From positions 13,499,001 through 13,563,000 of the forward strand of contig JARKIP010000033.1 in NCBI GenBank assembly GCA_029990175.1: DNA of 64,000 nt, read 5' to 3'. Shown here one piece after another: positions 33,168 through 44,492 of the stretch. Both the position numbers and the translations under genes were made by a program. This DNA comes from Petunia secreta (lineage: Eukaryota > Streptophyta > Magnoliopsida > Solanales > Solanaceae). The notes beneath the pieces were generated by a model that made no database searches, was not told the origin of the DNA, and was given only the letters and a program-made list of their open reading frames with translations. Each line of letters begins with the position of its first letter. Position 1 is the first letter of the stretch.

Positions 33168-34060
33168 ATGAATAGAGCTACTTATTTTGTAGTCTGGAAT
33201 GTTAGGAGTCTAAGAATGAGGACTTTATGAGAACTTATAGAGCTACTATAAATTATCCTCGACCCTGCCTTGTTACTCTTCTTAAAACTCATATAGAGGA
33301 TCACAATGCTTTGAGGGATGACTTTGGGTTTACTTACATGGTGGAGGAGTCCGCTATTGGAAATTCTAGAGGGATTATTATTCTCTGGAATAACATGTAT
33401 GTTACTCTAGATGACATCCATCCGAGTGGCCAAGACATCCATGCAATGATAAAGGTAAAAAAAAAATTTCAAATTTTCCACTATACTGCTGTCTATGCTA
33501 GCAATAATTTCAATGATCGATTAAAACTGTGGAGTAGTTTGATTAATAGATCTAGTCAAGTAGATATGCCATGGCTGTTTAGTGGTGACTTCAATGAAGT
33601 CCCGAAGGAAAAACATAAATCTTAGAAGATGCAATACTTTTTGGGACTGCTCGGATGTATGTAACTTATTTGACCTAGGATTTAAAGGGTCCAAATACAA
33701 TTGGACTAAAAAAAGGAGAAAAGGCCAGCTTATCCTAGAAAGGCTTGATAGATGCTTAGGAAATGACATGTTGCTGACCCTTTTTCCAAATTTCCATATA
33801 ACTCACCTCCCCATAATCCATGGTGATCACAGTCCTCTACTTGTCCAACTAATTCCCCCTACTAATAGATATGGTTCCAGAAAGCCCTTTAGATTTGAAT
33901 CTATTTGGTGGAACCACCCTGACCTAGTTAATGTAATAGGGAGCTCATGGGCTAGTAACCCAAGTTTTAAAAATGCATGTATGATTTTCAAGGAAAAAGT
34001 TCAACTGCGGAATAAAAACAGTTTTGGTAATATATTTTTGGGGAAAAATATATTTTAGCT
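33168..34060 (+). pseudogene. LINE ORF2, AP endonuclease domain
   Basis: The start at 33168 gives NRATYFVVWNVRSLR, the beginning of the endonuclease fold. A TGA occurs at about 33229. Frame 33227-33625 has RGIIILWNNMYVTL, TAVYASNNFNDRLKLW and LFSGDFNEV, with the catalytic Asp-Asn pair. A shift near 33600 leads to CNLFDLGFKGSKYNWT, RLDRCLGND and the catalytic His in HGDHSPLLV. The fold is complete apart from breaks. It nicks the target DNA in target-primed integration. Confidence 0.87.
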
Positions 34061-35450
34061 AGACTAGGTGGCATCCAATGAACCTCTAAATATCCTACAA
34101 ATTCTTTTCTCCAAAACCATGAAAAAACTCTTCAAACTGAATTTAAAACAATTTCAAAAAGTGAGGAAGATTTTTGAAAAATAAAATCTAGAATACATTG
34201 GCTTAGTGATGGAGATGCTAACACAAAATTCTTCCAAATTAGAACCTTAAATCGTAGAAGAGTTAATAAATATTTTTTCAAAGACGCAAATGATAACATC
34301 ATTTTTTATCAAAGCAAAATGGAAAGCCATATCCTAAACTATTTCCAAAATTTATTTAAAACTGACCACATGAGCTCTAATAAGATCAACCTAAATGTCC
34401 CAGGGCCCACTCTAACTCTGAATGAAGCCCTTGTTTTGAGCAAGCCTATCCAGGACAAAGAAATAATTGATGCCCTAAATAGCTTCAAACCTTTCAATGC
34501 TCCAGGGCCTGATGACTTGCATCCTTTTTTCTTCAAAAAATATTGGAGCATTGTGGGGCCATCAATCATTACCCAATGTCATGATATCTTCACCTCCTCT
34601 ACAAGGCATGCAAATATTTACAAAACCTATATTTGCCTTATCCCAAAATTTGATAATGCAAACCAAATACACAACTTCAGACCCATTAGTCTTTGTAACA
34701 CCATATATAAAATTGTTACCAAGCTTATCATTTATCTTCTCAATCCTTATCTTTGTAATATCATAGGTCCCTCTCAATCCAGTTTCCTTAAAAATAGGAG
34801 ACATAGTCATAGTTACATTATAATTCAGGAAGTTATGCATCACTTTCACAAAAAGAAAGGGAATAATGCTTTCATGGCCATCAAAATAGATTTAGAAAAA
34901 GCTTTTGACAGGATGGAATGGTCTTCCATTTACAACTGCCTGAAATTCATTAATTTTCCTCAAAATCTTACTCACCTTATCATGTCATGCATCACTTCAT
35001 CCTCCATCTCTATTCTTGTAAATGGAAATCATACAATATTTTTTGAACCTTCAAGGGGCATCAGACAAGGAGACCCCTTATCTCCTTACATATTTATCAT
35101 TTTCCTGGAATATGCATAATTGATAATAGCATTAACCTCAAACTTTGGGATCCGATTAAGTTATCTATAAATGGGCCACCTTTGTCTCACTTGTTCTTTG
35201 TAGATGACATTACCCTATTGTCCCATGCAAATAGTAAAAACTGTGATACAATAAGCAACATCCTTTCGCATTTCTGCACTCTATCTGAGAAAAAACTGAA
35301 TGTCAACAAGTCTAAGATCATTTTTTTCTATAAACTGTGACCAGAATGTTAAAGAAATCCTAGCCAATAACCTTGACATAAATCATACTACCAAGTTTAG
35401 CAAATACTTAGTCTTTCCAATATTCAACAAAAAATCCAATGGCAAAAGAC
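34061..35450 (+). pseudogene. LINE ORF2, reverse transcriptase domain
   Basis: Frame 34319-35119 holds the non-LTR RT blocks: FNAPGPDDLHPFFFKKYW, ICLIPKFDNANQIHNFRPIS, MAIKIDLEKAFDRMEW with the first catalytic Asp, and GIRQGDPLSPYIFIIFLEY. After a stop, 35194-35208 encodes FFVDD, the catalytic pair. Up to 35450 further matches are in other frames. Several stops and frameshifts break it. Confidence 0.88.
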
Positions 35451-36700
35451 TTTCAAGTCATCATTGATAATACGAAAGTGAGATTGACAAACTGGAAAAT
35501 AAAATTATTAAACATGGCTGGTCGAACCACCCTAGCAAAGTCAGTTTTAAATAGCCATCCAAATCATATAACACAATACTATAAACTTCCCAAGAAAATA
35601 TGTCATCACATTGACAAAATTCAGAGGGACTTCATTTGGGGAACCCCTACAAAAAAAATACAAACTCCACTTACTAAACTGGAGAACCTTAATCCAATCC
35701 AAAGAAAATGGAGGACTCACTATCATTGATGCTGAAACTAAAAACTTAACCCTCCTCACAAACTTGGCATGGAGACTTTTCACAAATCCTAACTCATTGT
35801 GTGCTCAAGTTCTCATAAAAAATATCATAAAAAAACCCTAATGAGGGCCAACTTAATATCAAACCCAGAACTTGGGGTAGTATTATGAAAGTTAGAAAAT
35901 ATTTCTTTGCTCATATAAAATGACAAATAGGAAATGGTAAAAGCATATCTTTTTTCCACATGCCCTTGCTTGTTTGTCAAACCACTATCAGAAATCAGAT
36001 TCAAGGACCTCTGCTTGAACATGAATAAAAACTTATGGTTTCTGATCAAATGATCAGTAATGCCTGCTAGAATATTGAAAACATGTCTTTTGTCTTAGCT
36101 AAAAAGATTACTGACCAAATTAATAGTATTCCTATTCCACTCTATCCTAATAGCACAGACCAACCAGTTTGGGCCCCTTGCACTAATGGTATGTTTGATT
36201 CTAAAAATGTGCGCAGATTGATAAATTCCCCTACCTAGAATGCCAAAAAATTTGTATGGATATGGAAGCTTAAAGTCCCAAACAAAATCAAATTCTTTTT
36301 ATGGACCTTATATCATAAATGTACTCGTACTCGTGCTTATTTTCATAACATTGGTATCAATATATCTCCATATTGTACCACCTGTCAAAATTACTTTGAA
36401 GACATTGATCACATTTTCATTCATTATGTTCATGTTGGTAATATATGGAACAAACTTGGAATCTCTTTCTCTTCTTATAGCATAACTCCTGGTGATTATT
36501 TCATAGACCATCTCAGGACTATGGTTCAAACTTGTATTTCTGGGCACTATACATGGAAAGATTTATTTCCCCAAATAGTATGGTAGACTTCGATCAATAA
36601 GAACAACAACCATCACAATAACTTTAGCTTTCCTGTATCCATTAAGGCTATTGATGCTAAAACTGTTGAATATGTCACCCTAGGGAAAAATTGTCCTATT
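35439..36700 (+). pseudogene. LINE ORF2, RT thumb and zinc finger region
   Basis: Frames 35439-35729 and 35611-35841 contain LTNWKIKLLNMAGRTTLAKSV, HIDKIQRDFIWG and LAWRLFTNPNSLCAQVL, typical of the part after RT in plant L1. Near 36365-36430 a zinc-finger-like PYCTTCQNYFEDIDHIF segment corresponds to the RT zinc finger family. No intact ORF. Confidence 0.78.
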
Positions 36701-36729
36701 AGTGCTAAAACCATATCCTTAAATCATCA

Positions 36730-37215
36730 TTGCTTTCCCCAAACCCTAAAAACTACAAACTAAATGTGGATAGTACATTATCTAATGGCAAGGGAGGTAC
36801 TGGTGGAGTTATTAGAAATCACAATGGCCATTGGATTATGGGTTTCAACATGCTATACATACATGTAGAAAATCACATCCATGCAGAACTTTTATCTGTT
36901 AGAAATGGTCTATGTTTAGCAAAAGAAAACAATATGGCCCCTCTTACAGTAGAGACTGATTCAATTGAGGCCTTACAAATGTTCAAAATGAAACCATGCT
37001 CATATAATGCAATTGTGCATGACTGCAGATCACTAATGGAGAAGATGAGAATGGTGGACCTTAGGCATTGCTTCAAGGAACAAAACAATGTAGCAGATCA
37101 GCTGGCAAAAGATTGTGCTAGGATGGCTAGTAGGAAGAACCTTTTTGTTATGGCTAGGCCTCCTAATAGTGTTTCGGATACTTTTATGAATGAAGAACCT
37201 TTTTGTTATGGCTAG
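36730..37215 (+). pseudogene. LINE ORF2, RNase H domain
   Basis: The frame has YKLNVDSTLSNGKGGTGGVI with the first Asp, HAELLSVRNGLCLAKE with Glu, VETDSIEALQ with the second Asp and NNVADQLAKDCARMA near the C-terminus. This is the plant RVT_3 RNase H of LINEs. It ends in EEPFCYG because of a 58-bp tandem duplication. Without the duplication the frame would continue past 37249. Confidence 0.87.
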
Positions 37216-37249
37216 GCCTCCTAATAGTATTTCGGATACTTTTATGAAT
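37134..37249 (+). repeat. 58-bp tandem duplication at the end of LINE ORF2
   Basis: 37134-37191 and 37192-37249 are near-identical, starting GAAGAACCTTTTTGTTATGG. Fifty-eight is not a multiple of three, so the second copy shifts the frame and creates the early stop at 37213-37215. Confidence 0.92.
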
Positions 37250-37373
37250 GATTTATGTAGTGTGTCTATTTATACTATATGTTGTAAGACTGTAGACTAT
37301 CATGGTAATCTTGCAGCTCTCGGGAGCTCCCTATGTCCAAATTTTCTCTAATATTAATATACTTGTTTGAACC

Positions 37374-37384
37374 AAAAAAAAAAA
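37374..37384 (+). other. Poly(A) tail of LINE F
   Basis: Eleven A residues at the end of similarity to LINE 3' sequence, marking the 3' end of the insertion. Confidence 0.8.
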
Positions 37385-38166
37385 TAATATATAAGATTTA
37401 TTTATCTACCATGATATAGAACATGAAATTTATTCCTCTAAATTGTAGTAAAACTTTATTATCAAGATATTTAGGAAGGTATGTTATTTAAGAGACTACT
37501 GGGCGTTTCGCTCAAAATCATGCCTTGTTCCTTCTTATATGCTTTCGTGAACTCCCTCCCAACGAGTTCAACTTCTGAACCGTTGATATTATTCAATATT
37601 TGGCCCTAATAAGCAAATAATTTAGCTCAAGAAAGAATAAATAATTGATAGTGGTAAATAATTAGGTAAAAATAAACTTCCAAAATCAACCTTTATGTAA
37701 TTGTCCTAACTCCCGAACGAGATGTTTAGCTACACATATAAATGACAAAAAAATCATATAAAATAGCATAAGAGAATGATTTAGAAGAAGAAAGAATTTA
37801 TCCTAAGCTCCAATAGTCCCCTTGAAAATCAAGTTTATAGTGCATTTATAGCATTTTGAAAAATCAAGGTGAAAATAGCTTTTTCCCGCTCACACTAGAA
37901 CTTCTAAGTTGACGCTCTACTTTCTTGAGTCATTTCCGCATGCTGGCCTCGCGCTGGCATAAGCTGGCGCAATGTGCTGAGAGATGAATTTGAGAGCTGG
38001 GTATATGCTCGCAAAAGATGGGCAGAAGCTCCTGAGAGATAAATTTGACTGTTGGTCTTGTGTTGGCATGGGTCTGGCACAAGGTCCTGAGAGTTAGTTT
38101 TTTGTTCTAAAGTTTTGTTGGCAAGACCTTGACACGACTTTACTCTAACTTCAAAAGTCATTCATA
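37385..38166 (-). repeat. LTR fragment G, left part (B-like LTR)
   Basis: Collinear with the element B LTR at moderate similarity: CCTTGTTCCTTCTTAT, CGAGTTCAA, CAAGAAAGAATAA, CTCCCGAACGAGATGTTTAGC and TTTATAGTGCATTTATAG occur in the order of B 680-1050. It starts mid-LTR after the LINE tail and is cut by element D. The end has three diverged copies of CTGAGAGATGAATTTGA-like text at about 37974, 38028 and 38093. Confidence 0.7.
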
Positions 38167-40819
38167 TGCTGACACCCAATTTTTTCCCTCATTTTTCCGT
38201 GATTGGCTATATTTTAACTTAAAGGTGCAATTCAACTGTTTGAGAAAATCTGCATTTGAAGGCACGCATTTACGTGTGTTATCCTCTATTTATGCATTAT
38301 ATATTTTAATTGTGATTATATTACATAATTTGCAATATTCATGCTATTTGTGAAACTGTTACTACTTGCGTTATTTACAGCATCAATAAAGTTTTATAAT
38401 TATTTGTGACTATTATACGTATTTAACTTAAGTTAACCCTAATTATTTCATGTGTGCGTTTTTCTCTTCTTCTATATATAATTTATGTATATTTTTTATT
38501 TTTATCCTGCACCTTTAAATTAAATATCGGTCCAATTAATAATATTCAGTCCAGTTTTCTTACTATTCTACATCCACTTTCAATTTCAAATTCTTTTGAA
38601 TAATATCTCAATATATTTTTCTATTTATTTATTTTCCTTCTTCTTTTGTTAAAATCTCCTATCTTGAACCTGGGCAAGCGTTTGTCCAGATACGTCCATT
38701 CTGTTAGGGATTATTTGTAATTTTCGTCCAATCACTTTTGAATAAAGTCCAAAATTACCTTTTTCCAAAGAATTTATCAAATCTTCAAATTATTTCCATA
38801 ATCCCAAAAGGTGATTCTCAAAATCGTTCCAAGAATCCCCAAAATCACTCCCTAATCTCCCTCAATCTCTTCACTTCCAAAATCAATCTCCTAATTATCA
38901 GAATCCCTCATTTCACTCTAATCACTAATGTCCCTCCCCTTATCTCTCCATATCTCATCAACCTCTTCAATCTCACCCTAAATCACTCACAAATCAAAAT
39001 CGGATCTTCCAAAAAAGGGGTCAAACTCCAACGTCCATTTCTCTTATTATATATATTGGAAACAATGGACACACTCCTCATTCATAGTGCACACGAGTAG
39101 AAAATTACATATACACATATCACCAGCCCTCTCCTATCTCTCTCACACATAACTATTTCTCCCCATTACATACCATTACACCTACGAAATACAGATCAAA
39201 ATCGGTGGAAACCCACTACCATTCAAGGACCATCATAAAACAGTGGGGAAGTGGTACAATAGAGAGAGAAATATTTGGAACACCAATTGAACAGGGGCAA
39301 CAGTAACGCATCACCACTAGTGGCTGCAATGGTTGAGTCTCGACATCAGAAAAGGGAGAGACAGAGGGGTGTAATTAAAACAAATCGGGGCAGTAGGGGA
39401 AAATCCATCACCGGAAAACCACCATCACCGGTGACCGATTTCTCTATATTCTTGTTCGATATGCTACGGAAAATATAAAAAATAAGGGAGAGGAATGCAG
39501 CGATGCTGCTGCTCGTCGGCAGTCGCTCCTCTGCCGCCCGTTTGTTTTTTGCTCTCATTCACGTACCCCGTCCATTGTTGCTTCACCGGAATTAGGCCAT
39601 CATTTTTTATATCTGCTTTCCTCGTTTTTGAGTTTCCTTCTTGGACCTTCTCTGTGTTTGGGTTGCGGATAGGATATCTACGTCCTGAAAACTATTTTGG
39701 TTTACATATAAAGTGCTTTTGAATTTGGATTCATAAGATATTATTGCTCGTTTGACTTGCTATTTTTCATAAGCTGCAGTTGACCCATTTTGTGCGCTGA
39801 TGGTTGTTCTGCATTTTTCTGAGGTCATGCTTTTGGACTTGTTTTCACCTTACAGGTATTATTGCTTCGGTTTTGCTGAATCGGAACAATACAGTCCCTT
39901 ACGATTTGGAGACCTATGCAAGTCCCGTCCTGTTCCGATTGCAACAATACAGTCCCTTACGATTTTGCCCCACACAAAAAAAAACAAAAACAAAATAAAG
40001 GACGATGACGATACGCATTACTTTTCAAAGTAAGCGATAGTGGAGTAGTGAGATTGGCTGTACCTGGCATGGCATACCAGCCCGGGCTCCATATTTACAG
40101 CCGTACCGACATCCCTATCCTCTACTTGATGAAATACACCAATCCGAGCCTAAACTTTTACAAAATTTATTTTTTCTTTATTTTATCATTTATTATCATT
40201 ATTATTTTTGCTATTATTATTATTGTTTATTTATTTTTTGTACTAACTCATATCTTTATATTTTTTGTATGGTACGCCGTGCTGGAATCATAAAAGGACG
40301 ACACTTTTGAAAAAGGACAAAATATTTCTAAACTTTACTCTTACTTAATTTCGTCTTATTCTAAGTAATTTAATTTACGATTCTCACTAACTTGTTTGTT
40401 TCATTTGCGAGGCACATTTGGACGAAACTCGTTAAAAGAGGATATTAAAAAAGCTGAATATTTATTGTGGTTATTTGTGTACTATAGTTGGTTATTAAAT
40501 ATTTTAGTGCTTATTTGAGTTTAGTGATTTTCTTTTGAATCCCAATTATTTAGTCCGACCGGTAACTACATTTGGTTGAACCCGAGAGGTACCTAACACC
40601 TTCCTCTTTGGTAAACTTGAACCCTTACCAAGAATTTTTAATTCGCGAGACCAGCTTTTCGGAGTTAACATTAAAAGTTGGCTAGAAACAAAAGTTGGTG
40701 CCCTAATACGCCTAGTTAAAAAATATGTTCGGTAGCGACTCCATGTCTTACCCGTGAGTTCCAATAAGTCGAGCCCTATTTTCGAACTCTAACCGGTTTG
40801 GAAAAAATAGGTGTCGACA
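38167..40819 (+). repeat. Element D 5' LTR, 2653 bp
   Basis: Starts TGCTGACACCCAATTTT (the partner has TGTTGACACCC) and ends GGTGTCGACA. Similar along its length to 50890-53569 and, more weakly, to the solo LTR. Confidence 0.9.
39046..39057 (+). promoter_or_regulatory. Candidate TATA box of element D 5' LTR
   Basis: TTATATATAT about 880 bases into the LTR. The 3' LTR has CTATATAT at 51784-51791 in the same context. Confidence 0.5.
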
Positions 40820-40822
40820 GAA

Positions 40823-40840
40823 TGGCGACTCTACTCGGGA
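40823..40840 (+). other. Primer binding site of element D
   Basis: TGGCGACTCTACTCGGGA, three bases (GAA) after the LTR end, close to the Ogre-type primer site. Confidence 0.88.
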
Positions 40841-42269
40841 TTCAAGGTTTTAACCATAACGGACTTTACATTGGTTTTTTTTTCTCTTGTATCTTTTATT
40901 GTCATTTTTTAAGACGAACTTTTTCCTTTCGTTTTTGTAGGATCGAAACTTGGCACTTTCGGGTTGTTTTTTTCTTTGCACCTTCTTCCACTCCCGAAAA
41001 TTTACACATGCACACACTATGAACGATTATGTGGATCTCACGGTCGTTCAACTCCCAAAGCACCCTTTAGGGGGAACAATTTAGAATCTAGTTGGTCCGT
41101 GGTACAACCAACAATTCTAAATGTTCCCACCCCTTGGTTGTCCGCCTGGGGGAACCATAACCTTGTCTATAACCCACTGTTAGAAGCTTCCGTTAGGAGA
41201 ATACATCACGTCGTTTGCTTCAACGATTTTTCAAATCCTCCACAAATTTGATAAATTCTTCATTCAACGGTATCACTTAAAACTCTATTTGCATGTTTTT
41301 TAATATTATCTTGCATAGTTATTTTATACACCGGGACTAACCTGTTCCTTTTGTTTTTCTTCCTTCTCTTTATTAAAATTATTTTTGTGAATTATTCAAC
41401 TTGCGCATTTTTCAAAAAACTTATGCATTTTTAAACTTGTGCATACCGCTCACACTTCCCGCCACTCCTGGCAACTTCAAAATTGTGCGTTGAAAAAGTC
41501 GGTGGTTACGACCTCTTCTTTCCTCATAAATTGCCCTTTAGGGGGAACAACTTGGAATCTAGCTGGTCCGAGACGTTCCTGCTCCCGAGTTGTCTGCTTG
41601 GGAGGATAATAAAACTCGGTCTAAGTCTACCCAGCTCTGAATGTAGGCTCTAGGATCATGCATCAGGACATATCATTAGTCGACTTGTTTTCAAGCCTGA
41701 AAGGCCAGCATGGTCAAACAATTCGAACGGGTTTTTGCCCACCAAAAAGCGTTGAACATGATTTATTTGCATATAGTTAGGGGATTGAACATGCAAATGT
41801 GGACCGTTTATTGGAATTATTCTGCATTCAATGCAATTCAAAGGCACAACAGGTAACTGAAGAGGCATCAAAAGCCCAAATTGAATCAGAAACGACCGTT
41901 TATTCCTAAATGGTTTGAATCATTCCGTATTCAATGTCATTCAAAGGCGCAAAAGGTAACTGAATAGGCATTAAAAGCCCAAATTGAAGCAAATATGTCC
42001 GCTTGATAGGCGAGATGACGCATAATGCACATATGTTCTTTAGGCATTTTATAAAGGTTAGACATCCTTGGTATGTCGAAAACCTATTAACAAACCTTTG
42101 TCTAAAGTGTCCAAAAGGTTCTCAACATTAAACGACACACTTTTCATATTCTAGGCTATATTATTTTTCTGAAAAAGCTTGTGCCACACGTTGATATCAT
42201 TTGCTCACAAAGAAGCAAATTTTAGGCATTTTCTCATTTCCTATCGTCCTTCACCTTTTCCTAAAGATC
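40841..42269 (+). other. Leader of element D with repeats and hairpin
   Basis: Non-coding. The conserved hairpin is at 41072-41128. The segment starting CCCTTTAGGGGGAACAA recurs diverged at about 41533, so copies are at 41062-41240 and 41533-41680. A second repeat pair at about 41800-41890 and 41894-41996 shares GACCGTTTATT, ATTCAATG, ATTCAAAGGC and AAAAGCCCAAATTGAA. Confidence 0.72.
41072..41128 (+). other. Conserved leader hairpin of element D
   Basis: Outer arms of 15 paired bases with one bulge (GGGAACAATTTAGAAT with ATTCTAAATGTTCCC), inner arms GTTGG and CCAAC, 12-base loop starting TCCGTGGTA. It starts 232 bases after the primer site. Element C has the same layout. Confidence 0.8.
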
Positions 42270-43712
42270 ATGGCTACTGGAACATTCGACATGGTTACTG
42301 AAACCCTTAGTTGCTCAAAGATTGGTGGGGAAACCTATATAGATTAACAAAATCAAGTCAAAATAGTGTTGGAGAATCTGATTTCACTAATGGAGCACAT
42401 TGCAGTAAGAGAGATAGTTGAAGCAGAAGTACACTATTTGGATAAAGACCGAGCGGTTTTTCACTTTGAAAGTGTAGACTTGACATAGTTGCTTGATGAA
42501 ATAAGCGAATTGACTCAACTTCCGCTTGATAGTGGTGAAATATTGATGCCTAAGAACATTACACCCGAGGAGTTCTTCGAAATGGTAGGGTTTAATCCTG
42601 AATTATGCATAGACATTGTGAGGCAGTCGGGAATATCTTTGACTTCTCTCTACATTAAGTTCGGGTACAGAAAAGCATTTCAAGAATTCCAAGATAATTT
42701 CAGCATTAACAAGGCAGATTGGTAAGAGCGGAGGCTACTCGGTTTTGTCGCCGGCTTTTTAGGGACTGTCGTGTTTCCAGAACACAAAAGACGAGTTGAC
42801 GTCTGCGTGGTATCAACTGTCGATGCCCTACTCAAGGACTTTGACAAGAAATACACTTTGATACCTATGATTGTTGCAGAACTTTACCGAGCTTTAGAGA
42901 GGTGCAAGAAGGGCGCTGACTTCTTCGAAGGTTGCAATTTTCTTTTACAAATTTGGCTGATGGAGCATTTGTAAAAGATGAATAACACAAAGCAAGCTTT
43001 CTACTCCATACAAAGAGAAAACTACATCTTGACTCATACCGCTCGCATGGACAACGCTCTTGAGAAATGGGACCAGCAAATAACTGCCAAAGGTTGGCAC
43101 CACGTGCTTTCTCAATTGACATCCAAAAATATACAATGGATGTTTGACTACTTTCCCAGTACTACAGTGATCACATTGTTGGAAGGAGCTTCATTTCTTA
43201 TCCTGGTTTGGTTTAGTGGAGTTTACCCATACACTCCTTTAAGGGCACTTAGACAAACAGGGAGAAAGCAGATTGTACCCCAAATTGACAACGTCAGAAG
43301 TTTCAAAACAGATATTTTTTGAGGAATGATACTATTAAAAAATAAGATATTAGAACTTTAGAAAGCAAGGCACCGAATGGGATTCGGCACCATTGGACAA
43401 GACATGTTTGATGCAGGCTATGATGAAGATTATCCAGATTGGCTCAGGAAAGACATAGCAAGGACAGTTCAACCAAGAGCAACAACAAAAAGGAAAAGAA
43501 ATGTTGATGAGTTAGAAACTGAGTACAAGAGGCTATGCAAAAAACTGGCAAGGGCACGAGAGAAAATAGAAGAAAAGCAAAGTTTGGTCGAAGCAAAGGA
43601 AAAAGAAAAAGACAAATGGCGCAATAAGGCAGAATTCATGACAAAATGCATAGAGTCTATCTGTGTATGGGCTACCGAAGGAATTGGAAATGTTGAAGAA
43701 TTTCACATTTGA
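42270..43712 (+). pseudogene. Element D ORF1
   Basis: The start at 42270 gives MATGTFDMV, collinear with MAAKGTLQFE of C ORF1b. Pieces in order: VVFHFNGFDL-like AVFHFESVDL with a stop after it, LLDEISELTQLPLDSGE (42489-42725), KKGADFFEGCNFLLQIWLMEHL (to 42974), SKNIQWMFDYFPSTTVITLLEG and PYTPLRALRQTGRKQIVPQ (42978-43322), then DYPDWLRKDIART and a Lys/Glu coiled coil (43377-43712). Stops at several points and small shifts break it. Function unknown in the family. It is the only recognisable gene left in D. Confidence 0.82.
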
Positions 43713-44492
43713 CATATCCGGGCTCTTACCTAATGCAAACAATATCATCATCCAAGGAGACTCATCAGAGATAAGCTTGTCCGAGAGAGACTCGTCCGAA
43801 GAAGAGGAGGGTTCTTCTGAGATGGATCAACATGAAAGATGTTCAACTGGCCATAATTTAATCTCCTATCAATGTTTAGTCTTTTTCTTCTCTTACATTG
43901 TTTTAATATTAACCGATGTAATAAAGACCAGTAATGCAATATTTTCTTTTAGGCTCCACATTTTGTTAGCAAACGAAATGATACATGTGGCACAAAACGC
44001 TTTTCAAATCGTCGTGCATAAAGCAGTCCCTCGCATTATAGGATGCATTTCTTATTCGATATGTGTGCATTGCATGAATTTTGTTTGATGCTCTAGGTCT
44101 TTTTCTACATTGGTCAATCCCTTCCCAAATCCAATCTCCTACCAAGGCACCTCATCTCCCTACTCTATGCCCAAATCCTGATATCAGAAACGTTTCGCAT
44201 GTCCTGATAACTCCATATCTCTTACTAACTCAAAAACCTATTACCCAAAAGGTTGGCTTGAGTTGACTACTAAGGAAGAAGATTTGGTTAAGCAAAGTGC
44301 ACTTGTAAGGGATTTTTTCGAAATAAGAAAAATTTATTACACCAAGTCAGAAAATTTGTTTAAGCAAAGTGCACTTGTCAGAGATATTTTCAAAATAAGA
44401 AAAGTTCATTACAGCAAGCACTATGCACATGGAGCGGAATATTAGCGGAACAAGATATATGTTGGTCAAACGCAAAAGCACACATGACTCAC
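43713..44492 (+). other. Element D region between ORF1 and the solo LTR
   Basis: No recognised domain. A direct repeat of about 72 bp lies at 44281-44352 and 44353-44424, each with TTAAGCAAAGTGCACTTGT and AAATAAGAAAA. An acidic patch (SSEEEEGSSE) follows the ORF1 coiled coil near 43795-43830. Confidence 0.6.
44488..44492. repeat. Target duplication of the solo LTR, left copy (CTCAC)
   Basis: CTCAC precedes the TG end and is repeated exactly at 47391-47395. Confidence 0.92.

Larger units (their letters stand above)
32161..37384 (+). mobile_element. Element F: L1-type LINE with RNase H domain
   Basis: It has an ORF1 remnant, APE-type endonuclease, RT, zinc finger, RNase H and a terminal poly(A), in that order. 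It follows element E and ends next to the LTR fragment G. The left boundary is set by the end of E gag similarity and is approximate. I found no convincing target duplication. RNase H after RT is a feature of a subgroup of plant L1 elements. All coding is broken. Confidence 0.85.

Noticed and set aside
38738..39100. ORF shared with 51560-52198, apparently a conserved protein
   Set aside because: Both lie at the same place in the two LTRs of element D; similarity reflects LTR identity and the frames differ in length and stops.
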